Source: Rhodospirillaceae bacterium CCH5-H10 (GTDB lineage Bacteria > Pseudomonadota > Alphaproteobacteria > Reyranellales > Reyranellaceae). From it: a DNA stretch of 33,337 nucleotides. Positions within the stretch are counted from its first letter, which is position 1. Each line of letters begins with the position of its first letter. Location: assembly GCA_001557035.1 (NCBI GenBank), contig LSKJ01000208.1, forward strand, positions 1 to 33,337. The letters are read 5' to 3'. This document shows, piece by piece, positions 30,035-33,337 of this stretch. The notes beneath the pieces are model-generated. The model was given only the letters and a program-made list of their open reading frames with translations. It was not told the DNA's origin and ran no database searches. A program made the position numbers and the translations under genes.

Positions 30035-30436
30035 ATGATTCGGTGCGTGCGTATTTGGACGGGCGACGATCAGAACTCCCACATCGAGGAGGGCTGGATC
30101 GACCTCAAGCCGGGCGCGCACGGCGACCTGCTCAGCGGCAAGATCGACGTCACCAGCGCGTCGCTGCAGGAGACCCAGCCGGGCGGGACCTATGCCTGGC
30201 ACACCGCGCCGGTTCGCCAGCTCGTCATCACCCTCTCCGGCACGCTCGACTTCAAGACCCGCGGCGAACAGCATTTCACCCTAGCCCCCGGCGACATCCT
30301 GCTGGCCGAGGACACGACCGGCGGCGGGCATACCTGGAGACTGGTCGACGACCAGCCCTGGCGGCGCCTCTACGTCGTGCTGGGCAAGGATGCACCCGTG
30401 CCGTTCAGGCGCGCCACCCCCGAAGATCGCCGTTAG
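30035..30436 (+). CDS. Cupin-domain protein
   Basis: A 133-residue single-cupin protein. The first cupin motif appears as PGGTYAWHTAPVRQLVITLSG (49-69) with a His and Gln in place of the usual two metal His and Glu, and the second as LAPGDILLAEDTTGGGHTWRL (83-103), with a His near its end. Metal binding is possible but not assured. AAGG lies about 8 nt before the ATG. It is 9 bp upstream of mqo, so it is in the same transcript, and is divergent from the amidohydrolase gene across a 126-bp gap. In that gap I see no convincing promoter pair. The role may be ligand sensing or a small enzymatic step; it is unknown. Confidence 0.82.
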   Translation: MIRCVRIWTGDDQNSHIEEGWIDLKPGAHGDLLSGKIDVTSASLQETQPGGTYAWHTAPVRQLVITLSGTLDFKTRGEQHFTLAPGDILLAEDTTGGGHTWRLVDDQPWRRLYVVLGKDAPVPFRRATPEDRR

Positions 30437-30445
30437 GAGAGTTCG

Positions 30446-31939
30446 ATGGCAGACAATCATACCGGCGATTTCGACGTCGTCCTGGTCGGCGCCGGCATCA
30501 TGAGCATGACGCTGGCCACCTTCCTCAAGGAGCTGCAGCCGCATCTCAGGATCAAGATCGTCGAGCGGCTGGAGGGCGAGGCGCAGGAAAGCTCCGGTCC
30601 GTGGAACAATGCCGGCACCGGCCATGCCGCCAACTGCGAGCTGAACTACACGCCGCAGCGGCCCGACGGCAGCGTCGACATATCGAGGGCGCTGGAGGTC
30701 AACGTCGAATTCGACATGTCGCGCCAGTTCTGGTCGTACCTCATCAAGAAGGGCGCGATCGAGCGAGCGGACTCCTTCATCCATCCCGTGCCGCACATGA
30801 GCTTCGTGATCGGCGCCGACCGGGCGGCTTTCCTGAAGAAGCGTCATGCCGCGATGAGCGCCCATCACTGCTACCGGGGCATGGAATATTCCGAGGACCA
30901 CAAGCAGATCGCCGAATGGGCGCCCCTGCTCATGGAGGGCCGCGATCCCGGCCAGGTCGTCGCCGCCACGCGCATGGTGACGGGCGCGGACGTGAACTAC
31001 GGTGCGCTCACCACCAACCTGTTGAACTACCTGCGACGCCAGGACGGTTTCTCGATCGAATTCTCGCAGCAGGTCACCGATCTCCATCGTCGCCCCGACG
31101 GCGGCTGGACGATCGACGTCAAGGACGAGAAGACGCATGCCAAGCGCTCGCTGGGCGCGAAGTACGTGTTCCTGGGCGCGGGCGGCGCGGCGCTGACGCT
31201 GCTGCAGAAGTCGGGCATCCCCGAGGCCGACGGCTTCGCCGGCTTCCCGGTCAGCGGCATCTGGCTGCGCTCCGGCAAGCAGGAGATCGCCACCCGCCAC
31301 ATGGCCAAGGTCTATGGCATGGCGGCGACCGGATCGCCGCCCATGTCGGTGCCTCACCTCGACACACGCTATGTCGACGGCAAGCGCTGGCTCCTGTTCG
31401 GACCCTTTGCCGGATTCTCGACCAAGTTCCTGAAGCACGGATCGATGTTCGACCTGCCGCTGTCTCTGCGGCCGGACAATCTCCTGCAGCTGCTTGCGGT
31501 GGCGCGGGACAATCTTCCGCTGGAGGAATACCTGGTCGGCCAGGTTCTGCAGACCAAGGCCCATCGCTTCGATGCGCTGCGCGACTTCTATCCCTCTCTC
31601 GATGAAAAGGACTGGGAGTTCGACGTCGCCGGCCAGCGCGTGCAGATCATCAAGAAGGACGTGGCGCACACCGGCAAGCTGGAGTTCGGCACCGAGATCG
31701 TGCACTCGGCCGATTCCTCGATCGTCGCGCTGCTGGGCGCCTCGCCCGGCGCCTCGACCGCCGTCTGGATCATGGTCCACATGCTGGAGAACTGCTTCCA
31801 CCAGCAGCTCACCGGACACTGGGTGCCCAAGCTCAAGGAAATGATCCCCTCCTACGGCCAGGACCTCAAGACCGACGCGGCGCTGGTCGAGCGCGTCCGC
31901 AAGGACACCGCCGAAGTGCTGGGCCTCCACACGGTCTGA
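30446..31939 (+). CDS. mqo: Malate:quinone oxidoreductase
   Basis: A 497-residue peripheral-membrane FAD enzyme that oxidises malate to oxaloacetate and passes electrons to quinone. The FAD motif is VVLVGAGIMSMTLATFL (11-27), followed by SSGPWNNAGTGHAANCELNY, the most recognisable Mqo block. Also present are NVEFDMSRQFWSYL, FIHPVPHMSFV and KRHAAMSAHHCYRGMEYS, and the C-terminal LLGASPGASTAVWIMVHML. The length is normal for the family. TTAGGAGAG lies 5 nt before the ATG. The TGA stop overlaps the ThrE-like start by one base (TGATG), indicating coupling. The pairing of mqo with a cupin and an amino-acid exporter is unusual. Confidence 0.95.
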   Translation: MADNHTGDFDVVLVGAGIMSMTLATFLKELQPHLRIKIVERLEGEAQESSGPWNNAGTGHAANCELNYTPQRPDGSVDISRALEVNVEFDMSRQFWSYLIKKGAIERADSFIHPVPHMSFVIGADRAAFLKKRHAAMSAHHCYRGMEYSEDHKQIAEWAPLLMEGRDPGQVVAATRMVTGADVNYGALTTNLLNYLRRQDGFSIEFSQQVTDLHRRPDGGWTIDVKDEKTHAKRSLGAKYVFLGAGGAALTLLQKSGIPEADGFAGFPVSGIWLRSGKQEIATRHMAKVYGMAATGSPPMSVPHLDTRYVDGKRWLLFGPFAGFSTKFLKHGSMFDLPLSLRPDNLLQLLAVARDNLPLEEYLVGQVLQTKAHRFDALRDFYPSLDEKDWEFDVAGQRVQIIKKDVAHTGKLEFGTEIVHSADSSIVALLGASPGASTAVWIMVHMLENCFHQQLTGHWVPKLKEMIPSYGQDLKTDAALVERVRKDTAEVLGLHTV

Positions 31940-33186
31940 TGACCGATTCGCGGGCCCCGCTCACCGAGACCCTCGACGTCCTGCTGCGCTTCGGCGCGCT
32001 GATGCTGCGCGCCGGCGACACCGCCTTCCGGGTGCGCGATGCCATGCGTCGGCTGGCCCATGCGCTCGGAATCGAGCGGCTCGAGGTCGAGTTGTCGACG
32101 GTCGGTCTGGCCGCGACAGCATGGACCGGAGGCGAGGCCAAGACACTGGCACGCGAGATCGGTCCGCCCGGCGTCGATGCCTCGAAGATCGCGGCCCTGG
32201 AATCGCTGTCGCTCCGTGCTGCGCCCGGCCTCGAGACGTCGGCCCTCGGAGCCGAGCTCGACCGCATCGAGAAGGCGCCGCCGCTGCACGGGCTGCTGCC
32301 GGTCGCGCTGTCGATGGCGGTCGCCTCGACGGCCTTCTCCTATCTCAACGGCGGCGACCTTCTGGCCACCGGCGCGGCGGCGGTCAGCGGCGGGATCGGC
32401 CAGACGGCCCGGACCCTGCTGTCGCGCCAGGGCTTCAACCAGTTCGCGATGACCGCCTTGTGCGCCGTGCTGGCATCCGGACTCTACTGTCTGATCGTGA
32501 TCGGCTTCGGCGTGCGCACCTTCGCCTTCGCCCACGCGATTGGCTTCATCTCGTCGGTGCTGTTCTTGGTGCCGGGCTTCCCGCTGGTCGCCGCGCTGCT
32601 CGACCTGACGCAGCACCAGACCAGGGCTGGCGTGACGCGCCTGTTCTACGGCGTGCTGCTGACGTTGAGCGCCGCCTGCGGCATGTCCGTGGTGGCGATG
32701 CTCGCCGGCCTCACGCCGGCGCCGGCCGCGCCGCCGCCCGGCGCGATCGAGCCGGTCGCCGTGCTGGGGCGGGCCCTTGCCTGCTTCGCCGGCGGCTATG
32801 GCTACGGCATCCTGTTCAACAACCCGCATCGTACCGTGCTCGCGGTGGCGCTGCTGTCGATGGTCGGCAACGAGGTGCGGCTCGGCCTGCACGATCTCGG
32901 CCTTGCCCTGCCGCAGGCGACATTCTTCGGCGCGCTGGCGGTCGGGCTGGGGGCCTCGCTGCTGCGCGATCGCCTCAAAGCGCCGCGCATCTCGCTGACG
33001 GTGCCGAGCATCATCATGATGACGCCCGGCCTCTTCGCCTTCCAGACGATCGTGTTCCTGAACCAGGGCAAGGCGCTGTCGGCGGTCGAGGCCGCCGCAA
33101 CTTGCGGCTTCGCGGTCGGCGGCATGGCGATGGGTCTGGTCGTCGCCCGCTTTCTCACCGAGCGGCAGTGGCGCTACGAGCGATAG
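31939..33186 (+). CDS. Threonine/serine exporter family protein (ThrE-like)
   Basis: A 415-residue membrane protein of the ThrE fold. The N-terminal part has the DVLLRFGALMLRAGDTAFRV motif of DUF1212 (14-33) and the AMRRLAHALGIERLEVELS block, followed by about five transmembrane helices. A second hydrophobic domain (from about 270, AVLGRALACFAGGYGYGILF) with VPSIIMMTPGLFAFQTI corresponds to the ThrE_2 half. Together they form the complete single-chain exporter of L-threonine and L-serine, as in Corynebacterium ThrE. The actual substrate may differ, since many members of this family have no assigned solute. The gene is the last in the cupin-mqo transcript, with its ATG overlapping the mqo stop. 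A palindromic repeat follows 38 bp after the stop. Confidence 0.9.
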   Translation: MTDSRAPLTETLDVLLRFGALMLRAGDTAFRVRDAMRRLAHALGIERLEVELSTVGLAATAWTGGEAKTLAREIGPPGVDASKIAALESLSLRAAPGLETSALGAELDRIEKAPPLHGLLPVALSMAVASTAFSYLNGGDLLATGAAAVSGGIGQTARTLLSRQGFNQFAMTALCAVLASGLYCLIVIGFGVRTFAFAHAIGFISSVLFLVPGFPLVAALLDLTQHQTRAGVTRLFYGVLLTLSAACGMSVVAMLAGLTPAPAAPPPGAIEPVAVLGRALACFAGGYGYGILFNNPHRTVLAVALLSMVGNEVRLGLHDLGLALPQATFFGALAVGLGASLLRDRLKAPRISLTVPSIIMMTPGLFAFQTIVFLNQGKALSAVEAAATCGFAVGGMAMGLVVARFLTERQWRYER

Positions 33187-33224
33187 CGCCTGGAGTCTTT
33201 CTGATTCGGATAGATCAAACACTC

Positions 33225-33335
33225 CCTCATCCTGAGGAGCCGCGCATGCGCGGCGTCTCGAAGGATGGACAACAAACGCGGTGCTCGTGCCCATGCTTCG
33301 AGACGCGCTCCTGTGGAGCGCTCCTCAGCATGAGG
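33225..33335. repeat. Branched palindromic intergenic repeat (CCTCATCCTGAGGAGC type)
   Basis: A 111-bp structured element after the ThrE-like gene. The outer arms 33225-33240 and 33320-33335 are complementary apart from one C-C position. The inner arms 33253-33268 (GCGTCTCGAAGGATGG) and 33291-33306 are likewise complementary apart from one position. Two side hairpins sit on them: CGCGCATGCGCG (33241-33252) and GCTCC-TGT-GGAGC (33307-33319). Together they fold into a cross-like structure with a 22-nt apical loop. Such elements are, from memory, dispersed in several alphaproteobacterial genomes. It could serve as a terminator or mRNA-stabilising element here; the window edge hides the next gene. 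Confidence 0.75.
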
Positions 33336-33337
33336 TT

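Noticed and set aside
33225..33335. Insertion sequence end or CRISPR-like repeat
   Set aside because: Only one inverted-repeat unit with side hairpins, no spacers, no transposase, and no target duplication.

Overview
The window is high-GC, gene-dense chromosomal DNA, most likely from an alphaproteobacterium of the Hyphomicrobiales or Rhodospirillales type (for example Reyranella or Bradyrhizobium relatives). The clues are gene content (a Bug-type solute receptor, malate:quinone oxidoreductase, a Baeyer-Villiger monooxygenase, CoxL-like molybdo-hydroxylases, NIPSNAP and DUF938 proteins), short Shine-Dalgarno-led operons with ATGA overlaps, and intergenic palindromes containing TCATCCTGAG. The genus is inference. 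I saw no phage, insertion sequence, CRISPR array, integrase or plasmid feature.

Layout. 1-3580 (minus): a catabolic-looking unit transcribed leftward, in order SnoaL-like protein, SDR oxidoreductase, mandelate-racemase-type enolase, NIPSNAP protein and the start of a CoxL-like molybdenum hydroxylase cut by the window edge. A divergent LysR regulator (3677-4570) probably controls it. 4687-6961 (plus): a membrane-anchored coiled-coil protein, a small lipoprotein behind an FNR/FixK-type box, and a dimeric alpha-beta-barrel protein. 7009-9618 (plus): an MsrQ-like haem membrane protein followed by molybdate transporter genes modB and modC. 9674-12596 (plus): a membrane-anchored FMN glutamate-synthase-like protein and a PLP aminotransferase. 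12607-14235 (minus): SRPBCC, YceI and VOC proteins behind a TetR-type palindrome. 14321-15928 (minus): Baeyer-Villiger monooxygenase.

16042-20242 (plus): a translationally coupled cassette of PuuB-like amine oxidase, a molybdo-hydroxylase large subunit without its FeS and FAD partners, and a DUF938 methyltransferase-like protein. 20319-24732 (plus): an RND efflux adaptor and pump without an outer-membrane channel. 24755-26586: divergent flavin-type stress protein and FAD oxidoreductase. 26616-28446: orphan receiver protein, a 25-residue membrane peptide, a Bug receptor gene broken by one amber codon, and tRNA-Arg(CCT). 28499-33186: 8-oxoguanine-deaminase-like amidohydrolase, divergent cupin, mqo and a ThrE-like exporter. 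A branched palindromic repeat closes the window.

Two themes stand out. Molybdenum recurs: two Mo-hydroxylases, modBC and MsrQ, the partner of the Mo enzyme MsrP. Several genes also have inverted repeats that would pair their ribosome-binding sites, most clearly a 16-bp stem in front of the enolase gene. I find no complete novel defence or biosynthetic system; the best leads are these RNA hairpins, the orphan Mo-hydroxylase cassette and the FNR-type promoter.
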